Positions 27,548 to 39,173 of a DNA stretch of 64,000 nucleotides are shown here, piece by piece. Made by a program: the position numbers and the translations under genes. The stretch is taken from contig JAJUHA010000001.1 in assembly GCA_029268145.1 (NCBI GenBank), forward strand, positions 62,001 to 126,000. Reading direction: 5' to 3'. The notes under the pieces are model-generated. The model was given only the letters and a program-made list of their open reading frames with translations. It had not been told where the DNA came from and searched no databases. Within the stretch, counting starts at the first letter, position 1, and each line of letters opens with the position of its first letter. This stretch comes from Sphingomonadaceae bacterium (lineage in GTDB: Bacteria > Pseudomonadota > Alphaproteobacteria > Sphingomonadales > Sphingomonadaceae).

Positions 27548-28487
27548 CCGGCCGGCCGGCCGGCGCGCCGGGCGCAGGGCCGCGCATCGCCTCGGCTGCC
27601 TTGCGCAGCTCGGCCGCGAGCAGGCGGAACTCGCTGGCGCGGGGCGAGGTCGGGCGCCAGACGAGCGCAATCCGCCGGCTGGCGCGGGGGCTGTCGAGCG
27701 GGCGCGTCTCGACCTGGGTGCTGGCGAGGATGCCCGCATCGACCGCGAGCCGCGGCAGGAAGGTGCAGCCGATCCGGTTCTCGACCATCTGGACGAGGGT
27801 GTGGAGCGATGTCCCGAGCACGGCGGCGTCAGCCCGGAGCCCTGCGCGTCCGCAGGCGGCGAGCGCATGGTCCTTGAGGCAGTGGCCATCCTCGAGCAGG
27901 AGCAGGCGCTCCTGCGGCAGGGTGGCCGGATCGACCTCGGCCGGCGGCTCGGGAAGATCCGCCGGGTGGAAGGCGAGCAGGATGGGATCGTCGAACAGCA
28001 CGTCCGCCTCGACATCGCCGCAGGCCCAGGGAAGCGCGAGCAGCACGCAGTCGAGCTCGCCGCGGGCAAGGAGCGCGCAGGCCTGGTCCGACTGTTCCTC
28101 CCGCAGGTAGAGCCGGAGCTCGGGCCAGGCGGCGCGAAGCCCGGGGAGGAGACGCGGGAGAAGGAAGGGCGCGATCGTCGGGATCACGCCGAGGCGCAGC
28201 TCGCCGGCGAGCGGCCGCCCGGAGGCACGGGCCAGCTCGGCGATGGCCTCGGCCTCGGCAAGGAGCCGCCAGGCCCGTTCGACCACCTGGTCGCCGAGCG
28301 GCGTGAAGCGGACGACCCGGCGGGTGCGTTCGACGAGGACGGAGGACAGCAGGGTCTCGAGCTCGCGGATCCCCGCCGAAAGGGTGGACTGGCTGACATG
28401 GCAGGCATCGGCGGCGCGGCCGAAATGGCCGGTGCGGTGGAGCGCGACGAGATACTGGAGCTGCTTGATGGTCGGCAGATAGATCAT
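27513..28487 (-). CDS. oxyR: LysR-type regulator, OxyR-like
   Basis: MIYLPTIKQLQYLVALHRTGHFGRAADACHVSQSTLSAGIRELE; divergent from ahpC; Cys in LLLLEDGHCLKDHALAACG. Confidence 0.85.
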   Translation of the reverse strand: MIYLPTIKQLQYLVALHRTGHFGRAADACHVSQSTLSAGIRELETLLSSVLVERTRRVVRFTPLGDQVVERAWRLLAEAEAIAELARASGRPLAGELRLGVIPTIAPFLLPRLLPGLRAAWPELRLYLREEQSDQACALLARGELDCVLLALPWACGDVEADVLFDDPILLAFHPADLPEPPAEVDPATLPQERLLLLEDGHCLKDHALAACGRAGLRADAAVLGTSLHTLVQMVENRIGCTFLPRLAVDAGILASTQVETRPLDSPRASRRIALVWRPTSPRASEFRLLAAELRKAAEAMRGPAPGAPAGRPVRSPAGGSPRG

Positions 28488-28500
28488 CGTGGCAGGACTA

Positions 28501-28537
28501 ATCGTTCCAGACGATGACTTCAATCGCTTTATCCGCC
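28501..28537. promoter_or_regulatory. OxyR-like operator
   Basis: ATCG-N7-CGAT-N7-ATCG-N7-CGCC in the oxyR/ahpC intergenic region; same spacing as the E. coli ATAG-N7-CTAT-N7-ATAG-N7-CTAT motif. Confidence 0.5.
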
Positions 28538-28636
28538 TTGAACGATGATCCGATTCGTCCTATTTGCAGTGCAGCACGGCGATGCCGCCGTGCCCGCGTT
28601 TTCCCAGCCACACGAGACAGTTGGAAAGGTGTGCAG

Positions 28637-29179
28637 ATGCTCACGATCGGCGACAGGCTTCCCGAATTCAGGGTTTCGGTGCAGCAGGGCGTGGACAAGC
28701 TTCCCGCCGGCGAGGTGCTGACCGACAAGGACTTCCCCGGCAAGTGGAAGATCCTCTTCTGGTGGCCGAAGGACTTCACCTTCATCTGCCCGACGGAGAT
28801 CATCGGCTATGGCGAGCTCGCCAGGGAGTTCGCCGATCGCGACGCGGTGCTGATCGGCGCCTCGACCGACACCGATTTCGTCCACTTCGCCTGGCGCAAG
28901 TCGGACGAGCGGCTGGCCAAGTGCGACTTCCCTTGGATTGCCGACAACAAGCAGGAGCTGGCCAGGGCGCTCGGGATTCTCGACAAGGACGCCGGCGTGG
29001 CGCTTCGTGCGACCTTCATCATCGACCCGAACAACATCATCCAGCACGTGACCGTGAACGGCCTCAACCAGGGCCGCTCGCCGCAGGAGACGCTGCGGAA
29101 CCTCGATGCGCTCCAGACGGACGAGCTCTGCCCGTGCAACTGGACCAAGGGCGAGGAGACGCTGAAGCCCGCCGCCTGA
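28637..29179 (+). CDS. ahpC: Alkyl hydroperoxide reductase C (peroxiredoxin)
   Basis: FTFICPTEIIGYGELAREF; resolving-Cys region ELCPCNW. Confidence 0.95.
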   Translation: MLTIGDRLPEFRVSVQQGVDKLPAGEVLTDKDFPGKWKILFWWPKDFTFICPTEIIGYGELAREFADRDAVLIGASTDTDFVHFAWRKSDERLAKCDFPWIADNKQELARALGILDKDAGVALRATFIIDPNNIIQHVTVNGLNQGRSPQETLRNLDALQTDELCPCNWTKGEETLKPAA

Positions 29180-29196
29180 GGCCCGACGACAGGAGG

Positions 29197-29224
29197 GGGC
29201 CGGGCGGCTGCCGTCGCCCGGCCC
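29197..29224 (+). terminator. Strong hairpin between ahpC and ahpD
   Basis: GGGCCGGGCG-gctgccgt-CGCCCGGCCC, perfect 10-bp stem followed by ttcgcttt. Confidence 0.5.
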
Positions 29225-29267
29225 TTCGCTTTCCCGCCCGCGCGCCGGGCGCCACCGGAGTTTGCCC

Positions 29268-29786
29268 ATGGCTCTTGCCGAACTCGCCCAGACCCTTCCC
29301 GACTATGCCAAGGACCTGCGGCTCAACCTTTCCTCGCTGATGAGCGATGCAGCGCTGACCGACCAGCAGAAGTTCGGAACGCTGCTGGCCTGCGCGCTGG
29401 CGACGGGCGTGTCGCCGCTTGTTGCAGCCGCGGACGCCGAGGCTGGCGCGAAGCTTTCCCCCGAGGCCGTCCACGCCGCCCGGGCCGCCGCTGCCATCAT
29501 GGCGATGAACAATGTCTACTACCGCTTCACCCATCTCGCCTCGAACCCCGAGTATCGCACGCTGCCGGCGCGGCTGCGGATGAACGTCATCGGCGCGCCG
29601 GGGATCGAGAAGGCGGACTTCGAGCTGTTCTGCCTCGCCGTCTCGGCCATCAACGGCTGCGGCGCCTGCGTGGACAGCCACGAGAAGGTGCTGAAGCAGC
29701 ATGGCGTGAAGACCGAGACCATCCAGGCCGCGGTGCGCCTCGCCAGCGTGGTCAACGCGGTCGGCGCCGTGCTGCGCACCCTGTAG
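29268..29786 (+). CDS. ahpD: Alkylhydroperoxidase AhpD
   Basis: AINGCGACVDSHEKVLKQHG (CxxC...H). Confidence 0.93.
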   Translation: MALAELAQTLPDYAKDLRLNLSSLMSDAALTDQQKFGTLLACALATGVSPLVAAADAEAGAKLSPEAVHAARAAAAIMAMNNVYYRFTHLASNPEYRTLPARLRMNVIGAPGIEKADFELFCLAVSAINGCGACVDSHEKVLKQHGVKTETIQAAVRLASVVNAVGAVLRTL

Positions 29787-29817
29787 CCGGCGGCGGGCGG
29801 GCATGGCAGGGTGGGGC

Positions 29818-30696
29818 ATGGTCCGCCCTGCCCTTGCCGCGCTGCTCGCGCTCTCGCCGCCGGCTGCCGCGGCAGCACCGCCGTCACCTGCCGAGATCGT
29901 TGCCGCCGCGCCGGCCGAGGCCTGGCAGGCGATCCCCGCCGAGGAGCTGCTGATCCTCGCGTTCGCCGGCGGACGGCAGCTCATCGTCCAGCTCGCCCCG
30001 GAGTTCGCGCCCGCGCATGTCGCCAACATCCGCAGGCTCGTTCGCGACGGCTGGTATGTCCGCCACGCCGCGATCGTCCGCGTCCAGGAGAATTATGTGG
30101 TCCAGTGGGGCGATCCGACCGGCAAGGCACCGCTGCCCGCCGGCGTCGCGCCATGGCCAGGAGACGGCTACGAGCGGCCCGGCACGCCGGCGGGCTTCGT
30201 GGCCCTCCCCTTCGCCGACGCCTATGGCGCGACGGTCGGCCACGCGGAGGGCTGGGCCATAGCCACCGACGGCGCGGCCCACTGGCTGCCGCACTGCCCC
30301 GGCATGGTGGGCGTTGGCCGGGACATGCCGCCCGATACCGGCACGGGAGCAGAGCTCTACCTGGTGATCGGCCACGGGCCGCGCCACCTCGACCGCAACA
30401 TCGCCCTCGTCGGCCGGGTGCTCGAGGGCAGCGAGGCCCTCTCTTCCCTACCGCGCGGAACCGGGGCGCTCGGCTTCCATGCGTCCGCCGACCAGCATGT
30501 GAAGCTCGTCTCGGCGCGGCTCGGCGCGGACCTGCCCGAAGCCGAACGGCCGCGGTTCGAGGTGCTGCGCAGCGACAGCCCGGCCTTCGCTGCCTATGTG
30601 GACGCCCGCGCCAGCCGGCGCGATGCCTTCTTCGTGCGGCCGGCAGGTGGCGCCGACATCTTCAACCTCCCGCCGCCGACCCGCCGGCGGCCATGA
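29818..30696 (+). CDS. Peptidylprolyl isomerase, cyclophilin type, exported
   Basis: Signal peptide [60 protein letters not shown]. Alternative start at 29803. Confidence 0.82.
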   Translation: MVRPALAALLALSPPAAAAAPPSPAEIVAAAPAEAWQAIPAEELLILAFAGGRQLIVQLAPEFAPAHVANIRRLVRDGWYVRHAAIVRVQENYVVQWGDPTGKAPLPAGVAPWPGDGYERPGTPAGFVALPFADAYGATVGHAEGWAIATDGAAHWLPHCPGMVGVGRDMPPDTGTGAELYLVIGHGPRHLDRNIALVGRVLEGSEALSSLPRGTGALGFHASADQHVKLVSARLGADLPEAERPRFEVLRSDSPAFAAYVDARASRRDAFFVRPAGGADIFNLPPPTRRRP

Positions 30697-30760
30697 CCGG
30701 GGGGCTGGCGCTCGCGCCCGGCGGCGCCTATGTCGGGCGTTCAGGCGGCAGGACACGCGC

Positions 30761-31432
30761 ATGGGCCTTGGTTCCTATCTGGCGAGCGTGAAGGCGCGGG
30801 ATCCGGCGCCGCGGTCGCGGCTCGAGATCCTCACCTACCCGGGCGTCTGGGCGCTCGCCCTGCACCGGGTGGCCCATGCGCTCTACCGGGCGCGCCTCTT
30901 CCTGCTCGCGCGCATGGTCAACCACCTCAGCCGCTTCCTGACCGCGATCGACATCCACCCCGGCGCCCGGATCGGCCGCAACCTCTTCATCGACCATGGC
31001 TTCGTCGTCATCGGTGAGACCGCCGAAATCGGCGACAATGTGACCATCTACCAGGGCAGCACGCTCGGCGGCACCAACCCGACCTCGGGCCAGGGCGGCA
31101 AGCGCCACCCGACCATCGGCAATGACGTCGTCATCTCGCTGGGTGCTGCGATCCTCGGCCCCATCCGGGTCGGCGATGGTGCCAGGATTGGCGCCAATGC
31201 GGTGGTCACCAGGGATGTGCCGGCGGGCGCGACCATGGTCGGGATTCCCGCCAAGCCGGTCCCGGTCGTCGTCAGGGAGGAGCCGGCCTTCGTGCCCTAT
31301 GGCACGCCCTGCTCGGAGAAGTTCGATCCCGTCACCCAGAGGGAGGAACTGCTCCGCTGCGAGATTGCTGCGCTGAGGGCCCGGCTCGAGGCGCTCGAGC
31401 GGGCGACCGGCAGGACGTCAGACGCCGCGTGA
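30761..31432 (+). CDS. cysE: Serine O-acetyltransferase
   Basis: [42 protein letters not shown]...[21 protein letters not shown]. Confidence 0.94.
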   Translation: MGLGSYLASVKARDPAPRSRLEILTYPGVWALALHRVAHALYRARLFLLARMVNHLSRFLTAIDIHPGARIGRNLFIDHGFVVIGETAEIGDNVTIYQGSTLGGTNPTSGQGGKRHPTIGNDVVISLGAAILGPIRVGDGARIGANAVVTRDVPAGATMVGIPAKPVPVVVREEPAFVPYGTPCSEKFDPVTQREELLRCEIAALRARLEALERATGRTSDAA

Positions 31433-31761
31433 CGGGGATCGTTCCGCTCCGCCAGCGGCCCCAGGTGGTGTTCGCGCGCGCCGAGCTCGATCTCATCATG
31501 CAGCTCTACGGCCGGATGGTCGCCGCCGGCCACTGGCGCGACTATGCGATCGACCTCGCGCCCTCGGCCGCGACCTTCAGCGCCTTCCGCCGGGCCGCCG
31601 AGCGGCCGGAATACCGGATCATCAAGGATCCGCGCGCGAGGCAGGGCCCCTATGCGCTGGTCTCGGAAGCCGGCGCCGTGCTGAAGCGCGGCCATGACCT
31701 CGCCGCCGTGCTGGCGCCGGTCAAGCGCCGCCTCATGAAGCTGGTCGACGCCGAGGCCTAG
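31429..31761 (+). CDS. DUF2794 family protein
   Basis: [57 protein letters not shown] start overlaps the cysE stop. Confidence 0.8.
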   Translation: MTGIVPLRQRPQVVFARAELDLIMQLYGRMVAAGHWRDYAIDLAPSAATFSAFRRAAERPEYRIIKDPRARQGPYALVSEAGAVLKRGHDLAAVLAPVKRRLMKLVDAEA

Positions 31762-32537
31762 GCGCCGAACAGCTCGGCCGAGGTCGGGTTGCGCCGGAGC
31801 GTGAGGCCGCCGTTCACCTGCAGCGCCTGCCCGGTCATGAAGCATTCGTCCGAAGCCGCGAAGACGGCGGCGGCAGCCAGATCCTCGACCGTTCCGATCC
31901 GGCCGAGCGGATATTCGCGCGCGAACTTCGCCTCGAGGCCGGGCACCTGCATGGCGTCTGCCGTCATCGGCGAGGCCATGAGGCCGGGAACGAGCGAATT
32001 GGCCCGGATTCCCTTCGCCCCATACTGGTTGGCGATGCAGCGGATGAGGGCGTCGCCTGCCGCCTTGGTGGCGATGTAGGCGGCGTGGTTGTCGATGACC
32101 CGGTCGGTCGTCGCCGAGGAGATCTGGAGGATCGCCCCGCCGCCCTGCGCGGCCATCACCGGCACGAAGGCCTGGAGCAGATGGTGCACGCCCTTGAACT
32201 GGAGCGCGGACATGAGCTCGAGATCCTCCTCGGTCACGTCCTCGAGCGCACGCAGCAGGCCGACCCCGGCGCAGTTGACGAGGATGTCGACCCGCCCGCC
32301 GAGCCTTGCCAGCGCCGCGTCGCGCAGCGCCTCCACCTCGGCGCGATGGCGGATGTCGACGAGCGCATGATGGCCGCCGATCTCGGCTGCGAGCGCCTTC
32401 AGGGGCTCCTCGCGCCGGCCGGCGACAAGGACGGTCGCGCCTTCCTGCGCGAAGCGCCGGGCGATGGCCTGGCCGGCATTGTCCTTGCCCGCCGCGCCGA
32501 CGATGACAGCGGTCTTGGCCGCGAGACGCCCGCTCAT
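31758..32537 (-). CDS. SDR family oxidoreductase
   Basis: VIVGAAGKDNAGQAIARRF, NCAGVG, YIATKAAGDALIR. Confidence 0.9.
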   Translation of the reverse strand: MSGRLAAKTAVIVGAAGKDNAGQAIARRFAQEGATVLVAGRREEPLKALAAEIGGHHALVDIRHRAEVEALRDAALARLGGRVDILVNCAGVGLLRALEDVTEEDLELMSALQFKGVHHLLQAFVPVMAAQGGGAILQISSATTDRVIDNHAAYIATKAAGDALIRCIANQYGAKGIRANSLVPGLMASPMTADAMQVPGLEAKFAREYPLGRIGTVEDLAAAAVFAASDECFMTGQALQVNGGLTLRRNPTSAELFGA

Positions 32538-33493
32538 GCCGCAAGCCTTCCGAGCTGGCCGAGCACGGCCTCGGCTTCCGCCACGGTGCGCTCGACGATT
32601 GTGCGGCACGGCAGGATCTCGTGGACGCCGCCGCCGCCCTGGCCGGCGGCAAAGCACATAGTCTCGGGGTCGAGATTCTCGGTCACGCCCGCGATCGGGC
32701 CCAGCCGGTTCGCCTGCGCGGACTCCATGGCCTGGAGCGGGAAGGGCTTGGCCGGCTCCTTCTCGAACCGCTCGGTCGTCCGGTTGCGGATGGCACGCAG
32801 CGTCTTGCCGGTGAAGCCGCGCGAAATGACGGTGTCGGCCTCGCTCATCTTCACGATTGCCTCCTTGTAGAGCTGCCCGGCATGGGCCTCCTCGCTCGCG
32901 ATGAAGCGGGTGCCCATCCAGACGCCGACGCAGCCGAGCGCGAGCGCAGCCGCCAGCCCGCGGCCGTCATAGAGGCCGCCGGCGGCAACCACGGGAATCT
33001 TCACGGCATCGACCACCTGCGGCCAGAGCGCGACCGAAGCGACGGCCCCGGTGTGCCCGCCGCCCTCGGTGCCCTGGGCGATGACGAGGTCGCAGCCGGC
33101 CTGTTCGGCCTTGATGGCATGCTCGACCTTGCCGACCATGGCGGCGACGAGGATCCCGGCATCCTTGAGCTGCCGGACGATCGGGTAGGGAACCCCGAGC
33201 CCGGCGATGAAGGCCTTCGCGCCATGGGCGATGATGATCTCGACCGAGGCGGTCAGGCTCTCGGGCTGGGCGGCGAGGAGATCGACCCCGAACGGCCGGT
33301 CGGTCAGCTCACGGACCCGCTTCATCTGGGATTCGATGAACTTCGGGCTCGTTCCCGCCATGCCGAGCGAGCCGAACCCGCCCGCCTCGGAGACGGCCGC
33401 GCACACCTCCGCGTAGGAGACTCCGCCCATGCCGGCGAGCATGACCGGGTGCTCCACGCCGAGCAGGTCGCACAGGACGGTCCTGAGCGCCAT
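32534..33493 (-). CDS. Nitronate monooxygenase (2-nitropropane dioxygenase family)
   Basis: HPVMLAGMGGVSYAEVCAAVSEAGGFGSLG; AQGTEGGGHTG; PVVAAGGLYDGRGLAAALALGCVGVWMGTRF. Confidence 0.9.
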   Translation of the reverse strand: MALRTVLCDLLGVEHPVMLAGMGGVSYAEVCAAVSEAGGFGSLGMAGTSPKFIESQMKRVRELTDRPFGVDLLAAQPESLTASVEIIIAHGAKAFIAGLGVPYPIVRQLKDAGILVAAMVGKVEHAIKAEQAGCDLVIAQGTEGGGHTGAVASVALWPQVVDAVKIPVVAAGGLYDGRGLAAALALGCVGVWMGTRFIASEEAHAGQLYKEAIVKMSEADTVISRGFTGKTLRAIRNRTTERFEKEPAKPFPLQAMESAQANRLGPIAGVTENLDPETMCFAAGQGGGGVHEILPCRTIVERTVAEAEAVLGQLGRLAA

Positions 33494-33494
33494 C

Positions 33495-35684
33495 TCAGGC
33501 GGCCTTCCGCGCGGCCGCGCGGCCGTAGAAGGTCTCGCCCTTCGCCGCCATCTCGCGCAGGAGCGCAGGCGCGTCGAACCGCTCGCCATGGGCTGCCTTC
33601 AGGCGGTCGAGGGTGGCGACCACCTCGCCGAGGCCAAGCGTGTCCATGTGGCTGAAGGGGCCGCCGGTGAAGGGCGCGAAGCCCCAGCCGAAGATGGCGC
33701 CGAGATCGCCATCCTCGGGCGTCTCGAGCACGCCTTCGGCAAAGCAGCGCGCGCATTCGACGAGCTGGCGGAACAGCAGCCGCTCCCGGATCTCGGCAGG
33801 CGAGGGCTGATGGGCGGAAAGGGGGAAGTGGGCGGCAAGCTCGGGCCAGAGGAACTTCGGCGACCCGTCCTCGGGATAGACGTAGAAGCCCTTGCCGTTC
33901 TTTCGGCCGTGGCGGCCGAGCCCGACCATCGTCTCGATGACCTTCTCGCCCGGCCCGGCGCGCCAGGCATCGCCAAGGTCCTTCCGCGTCTGCAGGGCGA
34001 CCTTGTGGGAGAGGTCGAGACCCACCTCGTCGTTGACTGCCAGCGGCCCGACCGGCATCCCCATGTGGCGGGCGACATTCTCGATCGTCGCCGGCTTCAC
34101 GCCTTCGCCGAGGAGGGCGAGACCTTCCTGCACGAAGGTGCCGAAGCAGCGGCTGGTGTAGAAGCCGCGGCTGTCGTTGACGACGATGGGGGTCTTGCGG
34201 ATCTGGGCGACATAGTCGAGCGCCCTGGCGATGGCACGCGGGCCGGTCTTCTGGCCCACGATGATCTCGACGAGCGGCATCTTCTCGACCGGGGAGAAGA
34301 AGTGGATGCCGATGAAGTTCTCGGGGCTGGACCAGGCCTCGGCAAGGCCCGTGATGGGAAGTGTCGAGGTGTTGGACCCGAAGATGGTGCCGGCGCCGAC
34401 CACCGCCTCGGTCGCCTGGGTGACCTGGCGCTTGATCTCGCGGTCCTCGAACACCGCCTCGATCACGAGGTCGCAGCCCTCGAGGTCCCGGTAGTCGGTC
34501 GTCGGGTGGATGCGGCCGAGGATCTCGGCCATCTTGTCAGGCGAGGTCTTGCGCTTCTTCAGGCGCTCCTCGGTGTAGCGCTTGCCCTTCTCGGCGGCCT
34601 CGAGGTCGCGGTCGAGGAGGACCACCTCGATCCCCGCCTGGGCCGAGACCATGGCGATGCCCGCCCCCATGAGCCCCGCGCCGAGCATGCCGAGCTTGCG
34701 GGTCTCGGCCTTCGGCTCGTCCTTGGGGCGGCGCGCCCCCTTCTCGGCGGCCTGCTTGGAGACGAAGAGCGAGCGGATCATGTTGCCCGCCTGCGGATCG
34801 GCCACGACCTTCGCGAAATACTTGCTCTCGACCCGGATGGCCGTGTCCATCGGCAGTTGCGCGCCCTCGTAGACGGCAGAGAGGATGGCCTTGACCTGGT
34901 TCATGTTGCCGAAGCTCTGCCTGTGGGCCATGGCGGTGCCGCCCATGAAGGTCTGGGCAAACGCCGGGTTCATGTGGCCGACCCCGCCGGGGAACCTGAA
35001 GTCCTTGCGGTCCCAGGGCTGGACATGGGCATTGGGGTTCGCCTTCACCCAGGCCTTGGCCCGGGCCACCACCTCGTCACGCGGCGCCAGTTCCTGGACC
35101 ACGCCGAAGCCGAGCGCCTCCTGCGGGCTCAGGCTCTTGCCCTGGAGGAGATACATGAGCGCGCCCTGCACGCCCATCAGGCGCGGCAGGCGCTGGGTGC
35201 CGCCCGCGCCGGGGAAGAGGCCGACGAGCACTTCGGGAAGCCCGAGCTGGATCTTCGGGTCGTCGGCGACGACGCGGTGGTGGCAGGCGAGCACGATCTC
35301 GAGCCCGCCGCCGAGCGCGAGCCCGTTGACGGCGGCCGCGACCGGCTTGCCCGCGGTCTCGAGGTCGCGCAGCAGCCGGTTGAGCGCGAACACGCCCTCG
35401 AACAGGCGCGCCATGCGCGAGCGCCCCTCTGCGCTCCCCGCGCCGGCTTCGCCGCCGGCGAAGTTCATGCCCTTGAGGTCGGCACCGGCCAGGAAGCCGG
35501 TGGGCTTGCCCGAGGTGATGACGGCGCCCTTGACGTCCGGGTCGGTGCGGATGCGCTCGACGGCGGCGGCAAGGTCGCGGCTCACGGCCTCGTTGATGAC
35601 GTTCATCGACAGCCCGGGGCAGTCGATGGTGAGGGTGAGGATGCCGTCGGAATCCAGGTCCTGGCGGATGGCGGTGTCGGACAT
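33495..35684 (-). CDS. fadJ: Fatty-acid oxidation complex: enoyl-CoA hydratase / 3-hydroxyacyl-CoA dehydrogenase
   Basis: [63 protein letters not shown]. Confidence 0.94.
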   Translation of the reverse strand: MSDTAIRQDLDSDGILTLTIDCPGLSMNVINEAVSRDLAAAVERIRTDPDVKGAVITSGKPTGFLAGADLKGMNFAGGEAGAGSAEGRSRMARLFEGVFALNRLLRDLETAGKPVAAAVNGLALGGGLEIVLACHHRVVADDPKIQLGLPEVLVGLFPGAGGTQRLPRLMGVQGALMYLLQGKSLSPQEALGFGVVQELAPRDEVVARAKAWVKANPNAHVQPWDRKDFRFPGGVGHMNPAFAQTFMGGTAMAHRQSFGNMNQVKAILSAVYEGAQLPMDTAIRVESKYFAKVVADPQAGNMIRSLFVSKQAAEKGARRPKDEPKAETRKLGMLGAGLMGAGIAMVSAQAGIEVVLLDRDLEAAEKGKRYTEERLKKRKTSPDKMAEILGRIHPTTDYRDLEGCDLVIEAVFEDREIKRQVTQATEAVVGAGTIFGSNTSTLPITGLAEAWSSPENFIGIHFFSPVEKMPLVEIIVGQKTGPRAIARALDYVAQIRKTPIVVNDSRGFYTSRCFGTFVQEGLALLGEGVKPATIENVARHMGMPVGPLAVNDEVGLDLSHKVALQTRKDLGDAWRAGPGEKVIETMVGLGRHGRKNGKGFYVYPEDGSPKFLWPELAAHFPLSAHQPSPAEIRERLLFRQLVECARCFAEGVLETPEDGDLGAIFGWGFAPFTGGPFSHMDTLGLGEVVATLDRLKAAHGERFDAPALLREMAAKGETFYGRAAARKAA

Positions 35685-35710
35685 AGCGGGTCTCCGGGAC
35701 AGTCGGGCGC

Positions 35711-36922
35711 TCAGACGCGTTCGATGACAGCGGCCGTGCCCATGCCGGCGCCGACGCACAGGGTGACGAGCGCAGTGTTCAGGTCGCGCCGCTCCAGCTC
35801 GTCGAGCACGGTGCCGAGGATCATGCCCCCCGTGGCGCCGAGCGGGTGGCCCATGGCGATCGCGCCGCCGTTCACGTTCATCTTCTCGTGCGGGATGTCG
35901 AGATGCTTCATCATCCGCAGCACCACGCTCGCGAACGCCTCGTTGAGCTCGTAGAGGTCGATGTCGGTCACCTTCATGCCGAGCCGCTTCAAGAGCTTCT
36001 GCGTCACATAGGTGGGGCCGGTCAGCATGATGAGCGGCTCCGAGCCGATCGAGGCCATGCCGCGGATCCGCGCGCGGGGCCTGAGGCCCGCCTTCTCTCC
36101 CGCGGCCTTCGAGCCGATGAGGACGGCCGACGCCCCGTCGACGATCCCGCTCGAGTTGCCGGCGTGGTGGACATGGTTCACCCGCTCGACCTCGGGGTAG
36201 CGCAGCTTGGCGATTTCGTCGAAGCCCGGCATCTGCTCGCCGATGGCGGCGAAGGAGGGGGCGAGGCTGGCCAGCGACTGCATGTCGGTCGAGGGGCGCA
36301 TGTGCTCGTCATGATCGAGCACGATCTCGCCGATCACGTCCTTCACCGGCACCACGGACCTGGCGAAACGGCCTTCCTTCCAGGCGGTTGCAGCCCGGCG
36401 CTGGGATTCGACCGCATAGGCGTCGACATCATCGCGGGAGAAGCCGTCGAGGGTCGCGATCAGGTCGGCGCCGATGCCCTGGGGTGCGAAGTAGGTCTTG
36501 AAGGCGACCGCCGGGTCCATGGCCCAGGCGCCGCCGTCCGAGCCCATGGGCACGCGGGACATGCTCTCCACGCCGCCGCCGATGGCGAAGTCGGCCTCGC
36601 CGGCGATGACCTTGGCTGCGGCGATGTTGCACGCCTCGAGGCCCGAGGCGCAGAAGCGGTTGACCTGCACGCCCGCGGTGGTCTCGGCATAGCCGGCGTT
36701 GAGGACGGCGATGCGGGCGATGTCGGCGCCCTGCTCGCCGACGGGGGCGACGCAGCCGAGGATCACGTCATCGACGAGCGCGGTGTCGAGCCCGTTGCGG
36801 TCGCGGATGGCCTCGAGCACCTGGGTGGCGAGCTGGATGGGCGTGATCTCGTGGAGCGCGCCATCCTTGCGGCCCTTGCCGCGGGGCGTGCGCACGGCGT
36901 CGTAGATGTAGGCGTCTGTCAT
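35711..36922 (-). CDS. fadA: Acetyl-CoA C-acyltransferase (thiolase)
   Basis: [55 protein letters not shown]. Confidence 0.94.
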   Translation of the reverse strand: MTDAYIYDAVRTPRGKGRKDGALHEITPIQLATQVLEAIRDRNGLDTALVDDVILGCVAPVGEQGADIARIAVLNAGYAETTAGVQVNRFCASGLEACNIAAAKVIAGEADFAIGGGVESMSRVPMGSDGGAWAMDPAVAFKTYFAPQGIGADLIATLDGFSRDDVDAYAVESQRRAATAWKEGRFARSVVPVKDVIGEIVLDHDEHMRPSTDMQSLASLAPSFAAIGEQMPGFDEIAKLRYPEVERVNHVHHAGNSSGIVDGASAVLIGSKAAGEKAGLRPRARIRGMASIGSEPLIMLTGPTYVTQKLLKRLGMKVTDIDLYELNEAFASVVLRMMKHLDIPHEKMNVNGGAIAMGHPLGATGGMILGTVLDELERRDLNTALVTLCVGAGMGTAAVIERV

Positions 36923-36983
36923 CGCGTCCTCCGTCAGGCTGGCGCTGCGCCCCGCGTGGCGGGCGCGCAAGCTCATCTTGTTA

Positions 36984-38768
36984 TCAGAATGCGGCCTCGG
37001 GCATGGCCATGAGCGTGTCGGCCCCGGCCTTGACCTTGCGGGCGAGCGCCGGCGCGTCGGGCAGGTGGCGCTCGAAGAAGTGGCGGCCGACGATGCGCTT
37101 GGCCTCCAGGAAGGCGGGATCCTCGCCTTCGGCGGCGTCGGCGGCGCGCAGCATCCGGAGCCAGAGCATGCCGAAGGCCACGAGCGCCATCAGCTCGAGA
37201 TAGGCGGTCGCCCCGGCGCCGGCGTGGTCGGGGTTGGCGAAGGCCTTCTCCATCAGCCACATGGTGGCGCCCTCGAGATCCGCCTTGGCCGCCGCGAGGT
37301 CGCCGGCGAAGGGCGCAAGGCCCGCGTGGCGCCGGGCTTCCTCGATCTCGGCCTCGACGAGGGCGAGGAAGGCGCGCAGGGCGCGGCCGCCGTTGGCGGC
37401 GAGCTTGCGGCCGACGAGGTCGAGCGCCTGGATGCCGTTGGCGCCCTCGTAGATCATGGCGATGCGGGCATCGCGGACGAACTGCTCCATGCCCCATTCG
37501 GCGATGTAGCCATGCCCGCCGAACACCTGCTGCGCCATGGTGGCGTGATGATAGCCCTTGTCGGTCAGATAGGCCTTGATGACCGGGGTGAGCAGCGAGA
37601 GCAGGTCGTCGGCCTGCTCGCGCTCCTCGGCGGTCTCGGCGTGGCGGGCAAGGTCGGCCTGGAGCGCGGCCCACAGGCACAGCGCCCGCCCGCCCTCGGT
37701 GAAGGCGCGGGCGTCGAGCAGCATCCGCCGCACATCCGGGTGGACGAGCAGGGGATCGGCCTTGCCGTCCGGGTTCTTCGGGCCCGAGAGCGCGCGGCCC
37801 TGGAGCCGCTCCTTCGCGTAGGCGGCGGCGTTCTGGTAGGCGACCTCGGCCTGGGCCAGGCCCTGCATGCCCACGCCGAGCCGGGCGACGTTCATCATGA
37901 CGAACATCGCCTTCAGGCCCTTCATCTCTTCGCCGACGAGCCAGCCGGTGGCGCCGTCATAGTTCATGACGCAGGTGGAATTGCCGTGGATCCCCATCTT
38001 GTGCTCGATCGAGCCGCAGGAGACGGCGTTGCGCGCACCCAGCGTTCCATCGGGGTTCACGAGGAACTTGGGCACCAGGAAGAGCGAGATGCCCTTGACC
38101 GAGTCGGGCGCGCCGGGGGTCTTGGCGAGGACGAGGTGGATAATGTTCTCGGCGAGGTCGTGCTCGCCGGAGGAGATGAAGATCTTGGTGCCCGAGATCG
38201 CCCAGCTGCCGTCGCCCCGCGGTTCGGCCCGGGTCCGGATGAGGCCGAGGTCGGTTCCGGCGTGCGGCTCGGTGAGGTTCATGGTCCCGGTCCAGCGGCC
38301 TTCGACCATGGGCGGCACGTAAAGCGCCTTCTGCTCCTCGGACGCGGCGACGAGCAGGGCCGAGACGGCGCCCTGGGTGAGGCCCGGATACATGGCGAAG
38401 GCCATGTTCGCCGAGGAGAGGAATTCCTCGAAGGCCGAGCCGACCAGGTGCGGCAGGCCCTGGCCGCCATAGGCGGGCGGCGCCATGAGCGTGCCCCAGC
38501 CCCCTTCGCGGAAGGCGGCATAGGCTTCGCGGAAGCCCGGGGGCGTCGTCACGCTGCCGTCGGGGTGGCGGGTGCAGCCCTCGCGGTCGCCGACCTGGTT
38601 GAGGGGCGCGAGCACGCCCTCGACGAACCTGGCGCCCTCCTCGAGGATGGCATCGACGAGATCCGGGCTCGCGTCGGCGAAGCCGGGGAGGTTGCGGTAG
38701 CGGTCGAGGCCGATGACGTGGCGGAGCAGGAAGCGGGTGTCGGCAAGGGGGGCGCGGTAGCTGGGCAT
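36984..38768 (-). CDS. Acyl-CoA dehydrogenase (long, ~595 aa type)
   Basis: [63 protein letters not shown]. Confidence 0.94.
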   Translation of the reverse strand: MPSYRAPLADTRFLLRHVIGLDRYRNLPGFADASPDLVDAILEEGARFVEGVLAPLNQVGDREGCTRHPDGSVTTPPGFREAYAAFREGGWGTLMAPPAYGGQGLPHLVGSAFEEFLSSANMAFAMYPGLTQGAVSALLVAASEEQKALYVPPMVEGRWTGTMNLTEPHAGTDLGLIRTRAEPRGDGSWAISGTKIFISSGEHDLAENIIHLVLAKTPGAPDSVKGISLFLVPKFLVNPDGTLGARNAVSCGSIEHKMGIHGNSTCVMNYDGATGWLVGEEMKGLKAMFVMMNVARLGVGMQGLAQAEVAYQNAAAYAKERLQGRALSGPKNPDGKADPLLVHPDVRRMLLDARAFTEGGRALCLWAALQADLARHAETAEEREQADDLLSLLTPVIKAYLTDKGYHHATMAQQVFGGHGYIAEWGMEQFVRDARIAMIYEGANGIQALDLVGRKLAANGGRALRAFLALVEAEIEEARRHAGLAPFAGDLAAAKADLEGATMWLMEKAFANPDHAGAGATAYLELMALVAFGMLWLRMLRAADAAEGEDPAFLEAKRIVGRHFFERHLPDAPALARKVKAGADTLMAMPEAAF

Positions 38769-38778
38769 GGCGGTCTCC

Positions 38779-39153
38779 TCAGAGCCTTGAGCGGAGCGTG
38801 GCGGCAAACTGTTCCAGTTCGGTGACGGTCAGGTCGATGGCGGCGCGCTGGGCGCGAAGAGCCGCGAGGCGCTGCTCGGTCTTGGCGAGCACGGCCTCGA
38901 GCTGGGCGCGATTGTCGGCGCCGGGGGTGTAGAGGTCGAGCAGCTCGCGGATGTCGGCGAGGCTGAAGCCGACCGCGCGGCCGCGGAGCACCCAGGCGAG
39001 CCGGGCGCGGTCCGCGCGCGAGTAGGTGCGGCTGGCGCCCTTGCGGCTGGGGGAGAGGAGGCCCTCGGCCTCGTAGAAGCGGAGCGTGCGGGCGGTGACG
39101 CCGAACTCGCGGGCGAGATCGGTGATGCTGTAGCTTTCCCGCGCCTCCTCCAT
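38779..39153 (-). CDS. MerR-family transcriptional regulator
   Basis: SITDLAREFGVTARTLRFYEAEGLLSPSRKGASRTYSRADRARL. Confidence 0.92.
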   Translation of the reverse strand: MEEARESYSITDLAREFGVTARTLRFYEAEGLLSPSRKGASRTYSRADRARLAWVLRGRAVGFSLADIRELLDLYTPGADNRAQLEAVLAKTEQRLAALRAQRAAIDLTVTELEQFAATLRSRL

Positions 39154-39173
39154 GGGCCGGGCGCTACCTTACC

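Noticed and set aside
21716-28069. 2,117-aa minus-strand ORF antisense to the autotransporter
   Set aside because: His/Arg/Gly/Ala-rich with no recognisable domain. Arises because high-GC biased codons rarely give antisense stops, and it also runs through the real oxyR gene in a different frame.
33429-35954. 841-aa plus-strand ORF over fadJ
   Set aside because: The minus frame is unmistakable FadJ; the plus frame is an antisense shadow.
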